Shown here: positions 35,054 through 50,500 of the stretch, in pieces
Numbering within the stretch: the stretch's first letter is position 1
Layout: every line of letters starts with the position of its first letter
Source: Coriolopsis trogii
Taxonomy: Eukaryota; Basidiomycota; Agaricomycetes; Polyporales; Polyporaceae
Length of the DNA: 64,000 nucleotides
Reading direction: 5' to 3'
NCBI GenBank assembly: GCA_020543525.1
Contig: JAHYIO010000023.1
Coordinates: 1,302,001-1,366,000, forward strand
Translations under genes and position numbers: made by a program
The notes under the pieces: model-generated
Told to the model about the DNA's origin: nothing
Database searches by the model: none
What the model saw: the letters and a program-made list of their open reading frames with translations, nothing else

Positions 35054-36019
35054 GCAGCTGCACCGCTGTCGTGAATGCATTATTCCAATGTATACCCCTT
35101 ATTTATTCGAATGCATCTGAATGGCAACGCTGGACTTGACTCGGAGGCACCAGCCCGTTGCTGTCTGTCAGCACATAAGAACATAGTAAGGGTTCAATAT
35201 GCAGTCAAGATGCCTCCGGAGGACCCGGACCGCTCCGAGTCGATGCAGAAACACACTGATATACAACCCATCGCGCACTTCACGGAATCAACCAGGCTCC
35301 AGAACACCAGCAATGGTTCAGATATCAGGTACGAACTCGCGTCTAGTATGTTGGGTAGTGACCGACTATATGAACATGAAGTCTACTTTACAATTTACAC
35401 TGTGTATGTTGGGGCGAGATTGGGCTTGTATAACGACTGATAGAAGGCGGACGGTACGGACTGACTTGCCTATACCTTTTGTCCCATTGCGCTGAATGAT
35501 GGTACTTACTACATCATACGTACCGTAGACCAGACGAGCTCGACACAACACAACAGATCAAACAAAGAACAAAAACACGCTTACGTGGACTGTCACCTGC
35601 ATACGGCGGCCAAGGCCTCCTTATGCGGAGCCGTAATCCGTCCATACCCGTGTACCTACTCGAACGGACCAACAACTCCCTTCTGGTGGCACAGGGTCGA
35701 GTGTCCGGCAAGTGTCCGGCAGGTGTCGCGCCTCGATCGCACAAAGTTACACATCGCGCACACGAACGCAAACAATTGATCGGCAGCGAACGAAAGGCAC
35801 CGCACCCATGCGGCTATGATACAACACCATTTTCCAAATGCAAGAGGCAAGAATTATAAGGATTGATCCGATGAGGCATCGATCTGAGTATTTTGGTTTG
35901 GTTTGGAGCGCGGCTCTCCCACCAACGCCCACGGTATCTCCGGAAACGCAGAAACACACGTACACAATCCACATTGGTCCCGCAGAAAACCTTGCGGTGG
36001 CGGAGGAACATCCGAGCTA
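35054..36019. other. Convergent 3' intergenic region, protease and glucoamylase
   Basis: Both flanking genes end here, so it should contain their 3' untranslated regions. Apart from a short 11-bp tandem repeat at 35701-35729 I see nothing. Confidence 0.5.
35701..35729 (+). repeat. Short 11-bp tandem repeat, about 2.5 copies
   Basis: gtgtccggca occurs at 35701 and 35712, and gtgtc again at 35723, giving a period of 11 bp. It is noncoding, between two gene ends. Confidence 0.7.
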
Positions 36020-38170
<2,151 letters not shown>

Positions 38171-38272
38171 CGCGGTCAAAGCTCGAAAACGAGAGTGACG
38201 AGGGAATGTGTGTACTGACGACGACGGGGGACGGGAAGCTGCCAGTGTAGAACCCGAGCAAGCCCTGGGCTG

Positions 38273-38280
38273 TATTTATA
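38273..38280 (-). promoter_or_regulatory. TATA box of glucoamylase
   Basis: TATAAATA on the minus strand, 103 bp upstream of the glucoamylase start codon. Confidence 0.65.
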
Positions 38281-38827
38281 CTATTCACGCGCCTTGTCTG
38301 CGCCCAAATGGAGGCTACCCATGACGAGGATGAACCGGTGCCATGTGCAGGCGGAGGAGCGAGGAACAGGTCAGGCGGTCAGCATGGAAGACGACGAGTG
38401 ATGAGGTGCATGGTCGTGTCACTACCAGATTGATGCCGGTGGGCGTATAAGCTTAGCCATAGCCAGCGGCCGACGGTGTAGGCTGCACACAGGCGCATCG
38501 AATCAAGTTGTCGGGACCGCAGCTGCTCCTCGCTCAGACGGCGACAGAGACGTCGACGATGGTGGTGGGCGTCGAGCTCCCCGCGCAGGTCGTCGAGCGG
38601 CTGTCTGTGCGCTCCCCCTTCGGCGCTGACAACGATGCAACAGTGCAAGCGTCACGACCACGCGGTCGACGAGCTTGGGAACCGCCTCTGCTCAGGAAAA
38701 CTCCTGCGCACTGTCGCGCTCGTCTCTCACTTGCTGAATTCATGGCGCTGCTCGCGCAAGAAAAGTCAAATCTTCGACAACCCATATACTTTTCTGATCC
38801 GACGCTAGCATGGTGACACGTGCTTCT

Positions 38828-38853
38828 GTGGGGTCCGGCTACTGCTCCCCCAC
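38828..38853. promoter_or_regulatory. Inverted pair of Cre1-type sites upstream of glucoamylase
   Basis: GTGGGG at 38828-38833 and CCCCAC at 38848-38853 form an inverted pair of SYGGRG hexamers about 0.66 kb upstream of the glucoamylase ATG. Pairs of such sites are typical of functional CreA/Cre1 targets in fungi. Binding here is inferred. Confidence 0.4.
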
Positions 38854-40288
38854 ACCGCCGGCTTTCCCAAACAAATCCGTGCCTACGGCCGCAAACTCTC
38901 ACAGAGATCGCCCATCGAGGCTTTTCACCTGGGGTTTGCGGGCCTAATCACCGGATATAGCACCTCGTAAGATGGTTACCGCTGCAAACTTCCTAACTGC
39001 GGGGTCTGTGTACGTTTCCGACCCGCTTCTAGCCCCAGAATTGTGACGTCGGCAGCCAACGGGCGGGACACTTGCCTAGTCCAAGACATGCGTGACATCT
39101 TTCGTGGCGGTACGTCAATACAATGTGGCGCGGTGCGACACCTTTGGCTTTTGCAGATGTTTCATTGTTGCGTGCGCGATCACTGACAATCGGGGTCGAC
39201 TGGTCTCGCCAACCACAAGGGGATACTGAACCCGACCCTTCGTCATTACGTCGGTAGCGGCGATAGACTTTCTGGAGTTCTCTGGGATGGAAACACAACC
39301 AAGTTGCCCTGCCGAGGACTCATTGCTGATCCTTGCTGCGTGTTTTCACGCCGACCGTGTTCGACGCCGTCCTGATCATATGTCTGCGTCATATTCACTG
39401 CAGAATTTGAACGTCTAAGACACTCCATCGTTTGATGCGCACCGAACGGCTACAAGTGGGTTCCCTAGATGCTGGGAACGAGCGGTTGTTCGACACGAGG
39501 TATCGATACGTGCCTCCCAAGTTTTCTAGGGGTAAATTCCCTATGAAGCAACCGTTCACTCAGCCGTGTCAAAATATCACTGACACGCCAAGTTCTCACC
39601 GCTACGAAATTCCAAATTTCCATTGTAAGCATCCTCAGCGTGTTGATCACCGCCGTTCCCACTGTCTCTTCGTCTCGTCAGAAGTCGCCGAACAATGATG
39701 ATCAGAACACCACGACATGCGCTGCGAGGAGGATGTCGAAACCATCCAGGGTTCTTTACGGGTGAACACATTGGCGTGGCCCTGAGTTTCACGACTGTGC
39801 ACAAGGACCACAGGGTTCCAAGAGAGCGCATGACTTGATAGTCGGAGGACAGCTGGACAGGTACAGTAACAACATACAAAGATCGCAGGAAGAAGGCAGG
39901 CCAAAAATTGTCCGGTCAATAATATACCTGAGCAGATGATGAGCGTGGCGTTTGATCAGCAGCGAGCCCGATGGGTGGGCTAGCTAGCCGCCAGTCGTGA
40001 GGCAGGTCGGGGATACTCACCACAAGTCCAGGAATCAGTCCAACCAATCCCCACTTCGTCTCTCCACCAGGACTTCCGCAGCACGTACCGCTCGGCTGTT
40101 CAGCCAGCGGTTGGCAGGACTTTCGATCGACGAGTCACGAGCTACAAGTACCTGGATGTCAGCAACGCTCATGAGAATATTAGCTGGAGGCTCACCAAGT
40201 GCCTATCGGCCACGTCAACACCAACACCAACACCCAACACCCACCACCTCCCGAGGACCTGCTCGACCAAGACCCAAGAGGGCAACGC

Positions 40289-41464
40289 CTATGAGTGCCT
40301 GCTCCGTGCATTACCCTCTTCCAACTGTGCCAACGTCTCCTCCAACACGAGGGCCCGGTCCGCGTCGCAACGAGCCTCCCACTCAGGGTCGGTGCTCATG
40401 TAGCTTTTCGGCCGGTCGCCCTCCTCGCCCTCCTCTCTCCTAGAGCTCCTGCTGCTCCTGTTGCTTCCCCTGCTCTGCATCGATCCATCGCTCCTCGGCC
40501 GCTGAGCCCGCAGGGTGTCGGGCAAGAAGCCAGCAAGGAGGAGCCTACTGCCACGGGTGTGGCCGTATGCCGGCGGCGGGGGTATAGCGATAATGTTGTC
40601 CTCGACGTCGCCGGTGCCGACGCCGGACTGCGCGAGCGCGGCTGCGTACGTCGGGAGCGGCGGACGGTTCCACGGCGCGAATCCCATACTCGCCTCCTGC
40701 TCTGCGCGCCGCTGGGCGCGAGGGAGAATCTCGCCTGGGTGCACGTGCCCGTATCGCTCGGCGCGCAGCCGGAAGACGGAGCGTTCGAGGAAGATGAGCT
40801 CGGCGAGGGAAACGATCCCGAACGCGACGTGCACGAAGATCTGTGCGGACGTCGTGTTGAACACGCTTGTTTCTGGGCCGTCGCTGTCGCTCCCAGTGTT
40901 CGCTCCTGTGGACTTGGGCGGCGGTGCAGGGTCCGAATGGGACGAGGACTTCTGCATGCGCGTCACGACGAGGACCCAACCGGTGATCGTAGCGGCGAAG
41001 ATGGAGAACTGGAAGAGAAAGAGGCCCAGGGTGGTGAGACGTAGGCCGCCGACAGTGGGTATCCGTTTCGGCCTGAGGAACGAGATGAGGCTCCGCTTCC
41101 CGGCCGACTCTGTCGTCGTCGTTGTGTTCGTCGATTCGGCGCGCGATGGGCTGCGCGGAGGCTCGCCAGAGGACGTGCCCGCCTCAGACGAGGCAGGCTG
41201 TTCCCTATCGGCGGGATGTCGCTCGGGAAGAGATGGAGTTGAGGGACTCGCCTGACGCTCTCCTCCGGGCACATCTTGGACACCTTCGTGAAAGCCTATT
41301 TCCCCGCGCTTCCTCGGCAAAGGCTCAGCCTGAGGACGAGGGCCCTCTGAGCTCTCCGCGACCGAGTTTGAGTCGTTCGCCGCGAATGATATCGTCACTG
41401 TCGGGGTCGGGGTCGTCTCGGCCAGCGGCGAAGGGGTTGCATTCTGAGAGACGCTCGACGCCAT
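40289..41464 (-). CDS. Two-TM protein with PPPPAY motif, function unknown
   Basis: A single uninterrupted frame of 391 codons from ATG 41464. Residues 1-120 are disordered and rich in Ser, Pro and Glu. A first hydrophobic helix follows at about residues 138-162 (TTLGLFLFQFSIFAATITGWVLVV). After a Ser-rich loop comes a second at about 205-225 (IFVHVAFGIVSLAELIFLE). The remainder is cytosolic-looking: the conserved-looking stretch GHVHPGEILPRAQRRAEQEA, a PPPPAYG motif (residues about 294-300) that could bind WW domains of Rsp5-type ubiquitin ligases or their adaptors, and a Ser/Arg-rich tail. I do not recognise the family. The long clean frame makes a real gene likely. It lies on the same strand as the dynactin gene upstream. 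Confidence 0.75.
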   Translation of the reverse strand: MASSVSQNATPSPLAETTPTPTVTISFAANDSNSVAESSEGPRPQAEPLPRKRGEIGFHEGVQDVPGGERQASPSTPSLPERHPADREQPASSEAGTSSGEPPRSPSRAESTNTTTTTESAGKRSLISFLRPKRIPTVGGLRLTTLGLFLFQFSIFAATITGWVLVVTRMQKSSSHSDPAPPPKSTGANTGSDSDGPETSVFNTTSAQIFVHVAFGIVSLAELIFLERSVFRLRAERYGHVHPGEILPRAQRRAEQEASMGFAPWNRPPLPTYAAALAQSGVGTGDVEDNIIAIPPPPAYGHTRGSRLLLAGFLPDTLRAQRPRSDGSMQSRGSNRSSRSSRREEGEEGDRPKSYMSTDPEWEARCDADRALVLEETLAQLEEGNARSRHS

Positions 41465-41881
41465 AGCCGTAATCTTATCGTTGGAATGAGCGGAATGTTA
41501 TGTCTGGCTCTGCCGACACATGCAAAATGAACGGGTACGGCGTGAATGAAAGAACCGAGGACGAGAAAGAAAACGGAACGGCAAGGGCAAGAGACTGGAG
41601 AAGAGAGAAAGAGAGAACTTGCGCGGGCGTTGGGTTGTTCATCAAAGCGAGCCGCGGTACCTGGATACCGTACGCTGCCCTGTACTGTTGTCCGCAGACA
41701 TCAGCAATCCTGTCCGAGCGCTGATTGGCTCATCAGCTCCCGTCCCCATTGGACGGCCCGGGTGGCGGATGGTAGCTTTGCCTTCCTCACAGCAGCGGCC
41801 GACAGCGCACCTGATCCACCATGTATTAATCACACAGCCCGACAAACCGAACGCATCGCTCTACGCAAGTAATAATGTCTA
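41465..41881. other. Intergenic, two-TM protein promoter
   Basis: About 0.4 kb between two minus-strand genes. Nothing coding is seen. Confidence 0.5.
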
Positions 41882-43937
41882 TCACAGCTCTGCGCTCAGC
41901 CTGGGTTCCTCCCGATACATGATGGGTCCAAGGTCGACAACAGTGTAGAACGAAAAGTTCTTCATCTCTGGACCCTTGCTCGTCGCATGTGATCTTGACG
42001 GTGTCCCGACTTGAGCTTCCTCGGATGGCTCGGGGTCGTCTGACCTGTATGTGTATGATACTAGCATGTTGAACTGCAAGCGTCGCATCGTCGTCAGCAA
42101 GCATTATCAATTGACGCAACCGCAGACATGAAACACGGAAGCAAACAAGCTGCAACGCTCACCTTGACGTCTCCACGGGCCTCCTTGGGAATGAGCACCT
42201 CCCCACTCACAATCGTCACGTTCGCCCTCTTCTCGACGATACCGACCGTGCGCGACTTGCCGGCCCGCCCGTCCTTGCCTTTCTTTCCTCGCGACTCCAC
42301 AATCTCCATGCCCTCATCGTCCAGGAACATATCCTCATCCTCATCGTCGTACTCCCATGCCTCCGCGAACGCGCCGACAGGGAACGCGGTGCTCGGCAGC
42401 TGAATCTGGAACATGCTCCGTCGCGCCCGCTCCGCCGCCTCCGCGTCAGTCTCCCCCACCTGCGCAGGAGTGACTGCCTTCGCGAGGCGGATCTGAATAG
42501 GGTCGTACAGCGGATTGGTGAACGCGAGGTGGAACGAGTACGAGTGACCCGCGATGAGCGCTCCCGCCGCCTGCTGTTCCTCCGCAGCCACCGCGGCGGA
42601 CGTTGTCTTCGGGGCCGTCCGTTTCATCATCTCTATCGCCGCCTGGGCGTGCGGGAGCGTGACGGTGATGGCGGGCAGGTAGTTGGCAGCGACGAGCTTG
42701 ATCTTGAAGCGCACCGACTGCGCCTTCTGCTCTGGCTTGATCAGAATGTGTCGGCAGCTCGGACATCGCTTCGACTTCTTGCTCTGCAGCGGTATTCGCA
42801 GCGGCTTCAAGTCGCTAAATCAAGACTCGTCAGCTTCTGAAGGGGTGAACGTGTGCATTCGGAGCTCACCTTGCGCGCAACGGCGAAACCCAACTGTTCG
42901 TCCACCTCTGTTCCAACGCAGCCACCTCACTCACGGTCTCCAAATGCCTTAGGAACTCGACATCGACCTCTCCGCTCAGCGTCGCCGCGTTCGCAATCTC
43001 GACCCTGCTCTTGTAGTCCGGGTACTCTTGCCGGTGCGCACCCTTCTCTCGACCGATCCGCGAGCGCGAGAGGGGATTGTACTTGCTCACCCCAGGGATG
43101 TCGCGCGCGAGCGCATTCGACGCTGCAGCTGTGATGGGGTTCGTATGCACGTGATGTGAGGATGCGCTGGGGATGGCGGTAGAGGAAGAGGATGCACGTA
43201 GGAAGGGCTCAAAGTGTTCCTTCAGCCGCTCAAACTCGAGCGACTCCGGGGCCGAGTCTTCAAACTTCTGCAGCTGCGCTGAGGGCGGTCGGGGATCCGG
43301 GTTGTATGCGTTCGCGTTCGCGAGGGCGAGTGACGGAAGAGGGCGGTTGTTTGATGGGCGTGAGCATGCGTGTGCGTGGAGTGTGTGCAGCTTTCTTTGT
43401 GCGTGCGCGACAGAGATTACGCACCTGCAAGGCCCGTCGGCTTCTCAAAAGTGATCCCAACCTCCGCCGAGTCCCACCGACAGTGGTTGCAATACAGGAA
43501 GAACGGGGGCTCCCCAAGCGTGCTCGCCACGATCGGAGACATTCTGCTATCGACGTTCTCCGGCGGGTCCGAAGGCACGACCGTGAGCGTATTCCTGCAA
43601 TTCGGGCACAGAAAGCAGTTACGCGCGCATCTGCAGCCCACGTTCCGTGACAACGTTCAGTCATCCAGCTGTGTATGGGGGCAGAAATGGCCAGAGCCAC
43701 GTACCGATTCTTCTCCGCCCGGACACTCGCGCTGGGCACCTCAAAGAGGCAGTTCGGGCAGTAGTACCCGCTCACCTCTACCGAGACACAGCGATTGCAT
43801 CGCACAGCGTCGCATTCCTCACAGAAGAACAGGTTGTGGAGCGCATGGAAGCTGTAGGACGACGACGGGAGCTGGGGTGGTGGTGGGTGCGGGGATTCGG
43901 CCAGACAAGGGCAGTAGTATGCAATATTTGGCGCCAT
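41882..43937 (-). CDS. DCTN4: Dynactin subunit 4 (p62)
   Basis: Part of the pointed-end complex of dynactin, the cofactor of cytoplasmic dynein, used in nuclear and vesicle transport along microtubules. Start ATG 43937 (MAPNIAYYCPCLAES). The N-terminus carries the expected zinc-ribbon cysteines: FFCEECDAVRCNRCV, YYCPNCLFEV, then CFLCPNCRNTL and YCNHCRWDS. The middle has the p62-specific block EFERLKEHFEPFLR and the conserved KPLRIPLQSKKSKRCPSCRH near 42790. The C-terminal beta-rich domain includes YSFHLAFTNPLYDPIQIRL, a very acidic loop (YDDEDEDMFLDDEG) and the end region FYTVVDLGPIMY, stopping at 41882. About six short introns. No anomalies. Confidence 0.93.
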
Positions 43938-45279
43938 GATCTAGTTGCTCTTGTAGGGACCTCTGCTCTGTTCACCTCTTCGTTCAGACTCGCCGACGCG
44001 CCGAGGGAGGCCTGGTTTACACGAGCAGATGAGTGTGGAAGAAAGGGATAGGGTTGTTATGTAACTCAAGGGCGGAAACGCGCTCAGAAGGCGCGAACCC
44101 GCCGCGTCGCGCACGGGCGCTTGTAAGTGTCACACTTTCGCAACCTCTTCGATTTGAATCGGATGGTTTAGGTCACGTACACTAGTGCGTTCCAAGCACC
44201 TTCGCCAGTATGCCGCGGTCACCAACCGGCATGAAGACAGTACCACGGCAGGCCGCTGGAGCTCCGAGTCTGGCTCAGGGAATTTTGAAACGTATCTATG
44301 TAGGGTAAACGATGGAATAAATTGTCGCTATGTTTACAGTACGATCTGGATAATCATGATCATTCATATACACACTCTATAGGCGACTCTAATGCAAAAT
44401 ATGATGACAAGGAAATAGACAGCGGTAGGAGCCTCCCTCCATCCTCACTCGAGGATCAATATGAAGACGTACAACATAGACGAGCGGCCGGAGAAATCGA
44501 GGCTGGAAATATGCATAGGCCCAATCGTCAAGCGTCCAGAAGCCAAGGGGTAATAAAGCCCTCAAGAGAGTCAGGTCGGAAGAGCTGTCAACAGTAACCC
44601 CCGGAGAAAGTGCGCGGGCACGGCGTCGGGGTAATCGGCTGAATCGTCTCTCCAATCTCTATACTATGGAACATATGCATGCGGAGGGGATGTCTATACG
44701 AAAATCGCAAATGTGAAGCGCAAGTCCGAGAGAGAAAGTCCGGTCAAACGTTCAAGCCGTTCGGGACGACTTCGAACACGTCACGAAGTCATGGCTAAAA
44801 TTAGGCGTATGTGTGCAGGCTAACTCTAAGCAGACGGTGGCAGCAAAAAGGTGTGGATGGAATGGAGAATCTGATGATGATGACGACGACAGTGCACGGG
44901 TGGGAAATGGTGATACACAAGAACGCGCGATGCAATAACAGAGTGGGGGAGTCTATAATGGGATGGAATGAGATGGGATATTAACTACGCTGGCCTGAGG
45001 CTACGGAGGCTCGTCCGAGGCGGGTATCATGGGGGGCGATGAACGATGGAGCGGAAACACCGAGCGAAACACACAACCGGAATCGTACACGGCGAACAAC
45101 ACAACTCTAGTCTGTCTCCTCTCTCTTCTCTGTCACTCTCCCTGCCCTCTTCGACTTTTCTCTCCTCGAATTTCGGAAATGAACGCCTTCGACGATCTCC
45201 TGGGAAGTCACAACCCCGCCGAAAGCGCAGAGGCCTCGACAACGCGGATGGCGAGTGTTCTCCCGCGACCGGGTTCACC
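43938..45279. other. Intergenic, dynactin p62 promoter and Cre1 3' flank
   Basis: About 1.3 kb. The left part should hold the dynactin promoter and the right part the Cre1 3' untranslated region, with a GAT/GAC microsatellite-like patch near 44870. No gene was recognised. Confidence 0.5.
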
Positions 45280-47574
<2,295 letters not shown>

Positions 47575-50500
47575 GGCGAGGCGATAGGAGGGCAGGGCAG
47601 GAGAAGGGAGGGTATTAGTAGTGAGCGGTTGGAGAAGTTACGTATATGGAACTGACCGTCAGGAGAATAATGTAATGGGAAGCGAGAGAAGATCTGAGCA
47701 GGGGCTAGGGTTCGGGAGGGAGTCGGTGGAAGACGGTGCGGCGAAGGGGAGGAAATGGAGTGTGGGGATTACCCCGCGTTGACTAGAATGGGCGGTGAAG
47801 GTGGTGACTGGCGGAGGAGGAGTGAAAGGAGGAAGGCGAGGGTGGGTTGAGGATATGGACGAGATGAGGGTCACACCGCAGATGATCCGACCAGATTCTA
47901 GACGGGGAGCAAGAGGGAGAAGCAGAGGACGAGGGCGAGAGCGAAGCGGGGAGAGAAAGCGCCTGAAGAAGAGTGTGCTGCCGCTGGGGGAACGTGGGCG
48001 TGCACTGGCTGACCGGACAAAGGCTGTGGGCGATATCAGCCAGGGGTGGCAGATGGTCGTGTTGTCTCAACCTCTGGGCGCCGTGGGGACTGAGAGGAGT
48101 GCTGCAGCCTGCGAGCTGCGCTTAAGCCTCGGGGGTGGAGAGAGAAATTTGGACGAGGTCGGACGACTTGGGCCGGTGGGGGAGAAAAACAAGGAGGGCG
48201 GCGGGGACTGCAGGAGGCTGACAGACTGGAGGGGTCGTCGCGAGATACGTTTCGCCATCTTCCGCCACCGCCAGCCAACGCCAGCCCACCGCGCACGTCG
48301 CCTCCGGAGCCCCCTGCCGCATATGGCAGCGTCGCCTCCGATAGCACACCTCCCTCGTTCCGACGAACTTCCGGCCCCGGCCAGCCTGCAGATCTCCTCT
48401 CCTTGCAGTCCCACTCTCATCGTTCATCCTCTCTTTTTTTCTGCTCAAACGTTCATGCCCCTGCCCCCTCTCTCGCCTTCGCTCGGGCGCACCGGCGTGC
48501 CACGTCCGTCGTCGCCCGACCCTCGACGCACGTTTCGCTCGGCCCCTTATCGCGTTCCCATTTGGCAAATGCGGGGCAGGAACGAGCGGCAATGGACGGC
48601 AATCCACCATCTGAGATGCGCATGACGCGCACGCACGACCCTTTGGCACCGCACCGATCGCGTCCTGGATCGTGCACTTATCTCCAGATTCCTCTCGCAG
48701 AATCACAGGCATCACACATCTCCGCCTCCCCACGGGGACTTCTCCTTCCGGTCTCCCAGTCCGTCTTGTTCGTCGTGCAAACCATCCTCGCAATTCCAAT
48801 CCGTTCTTGCTCCTATCATCCACATCATGTCTTAGACCAATCTATCTCGACGCCGATACCGACGCTGCTGCTCCACTGACAGGCCCTCGCTCTCACATCT
48901 GCCCCGCCCGATCTGTCCGACGACCGCCGCATCCGGCCAGTCCTCCAACGGCGAGACGTAGTATGGTCGTGACGATACCGAGGTCTAGCACGCTCCATGT
49001 CCCTCTGATACCCTTGATAACTCTCAAGATGCCCCTCTCAATCCGCAACACGCTGATCGCTTCTCGCCCTGCCCAGTCTGGCCCAAGATAGACGATTCCC
49101 ATCGCGCCCTGTCAAACCCTCGCCTCCTCCACAAGAACTCGCAAAGCTGTGACGTCGGTCTGTCCCCAGCGCCCCGCTCCAGCTCGCTGCCAATCCCATC
49201 GTACAGGCTGATGTCAATGAGCAGACTCGGCCTCGCCCTGTCTATCTTTTCCCAGGGATCATAGTACTAGCCCCGACAACTCCCGTTGAACCTTCACCCG
49301 AGCGCAATGTACGACATACGGCCTTCATCTCAACCTCAAATGACTTCTGGACGCTGCCCGGACGCGCGTACGCACGCGGTTCACGGGCGGTAAGCGTACG
49401 TTACCATCGCGTCTCAGAGGTCGTTGCAGGTCATGCGGCCCCTTGACTACGGTCACGCTCACGGCAGCGGGCAGCGGCTTGCGATTTTTTCTGTGCTCGA
49501 GACTGCTCGGGACGCGTCCTGGCGCAAACGACAGAAATCAGAGAACGCTCCGAAGTCAAGAACCACGCTCGTTTCTTGAACCGAACCATTGGTCTCTACC
49601 CCGGTGCGGCCATATCCGCGCTCTGTTCAGAAGCTGATGTTCCTAGAACTCATACACGCCCGTAATGGTTGCCGAAGGTGCCGTGTCAACACGAGTGTTT
49701 GCATTTCCAAACTTGCAAACCCTCACGGAGGGCATTGACTTCACGGCGTCATAGGAGTCCGTTCGTACGGCACAGCAGGCGTCTTCAACTTGCCTCCGCT
49801 GCGCGGGTGTACACCAGCGTGGTTGACTGTCCACCGACGGTGCGATCCAGGCTTGCCTTCGTTTCCTGTTTACCCCGGCTACCCGCTCGTATACAGCACG
49901 TTGTACATGCGGTCATGCAGTGCAGCGTCTGCAATGCAATGCATTCTACGGCGTTCGCTCACACCTTCATGGATGCCCTTCGCGCGGACCCCGAGGCTGA
50001 GCCGCTCGAAGCAGTTCGGTGACTACGTACCAACATACACCGCCATCCCGCCTCCGTTCCGTATCACGGCGACTTGAGCGTGGAGGCAACTGCCGCAAAC
50101 CTCCTCAGGAACGAAGACCTGCCATATGGAACGCGAAGGCATCCGTGCGTCGCGCGCATAACGTTCTGTCCCGACGAACCGTAATCTTGTTCGCTCGTCA
50201 TCGTCTGCCCGAGAAGCAAAATTCTGCCTAGGCAACTCCATCTCAATTCTAGCCCGTGTGGGCTGGCTGCGGATTCTCTACCACTCAACTATGCTCTCGA
50301 GTGTTTGACGAGATCGTTTATTTTTTCCTCGCGAGGCCGTTCTATGTACATACATTCTTGGCGCCCTTAGGCGCCGATCGAAACGCCCGCCGCCAAACCC
50401 CAAGAGGATGGCGTTAAGGTCATCCCCTGTCGCCCCCCCACACGGATCGTCCTCGCAAGTATTGCGCCAAACCAGCTCGATAAGGCGAGCGAGTGTGCAA

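Larger units (their letters stand above)
38171..40288. other. Glucoamylase upstream region
   Basis: About 2.1 kb without a recognisable gene. The left third is the glucoamylase promoter. The right part contains the 3' flank of the two-TM protein and a CAACAC-rich patch near 40215. Small open frames on both strands have no homology I recognise. Confidence 0.5.

Noticed and set aside
47795..48625. 276-codon plus-strand frame upstream of cre1
   Set aside because: It follows the GA/CT skew (Gly/Arg-rich then Pro/Ser-rich) and shows no recognisable motif; it probably reads through an untranslated leader.
50215..50300. tRNA-like stretch on the minus strand (AGTGGTAGAG, then AGCCCACACGGGCT)
   Set aside because: The D-arm resemblance is not backed by a normal anticodon loop (no U33) or a T-arm GGTTCRANTCC, and the acceptor ends do not pair.
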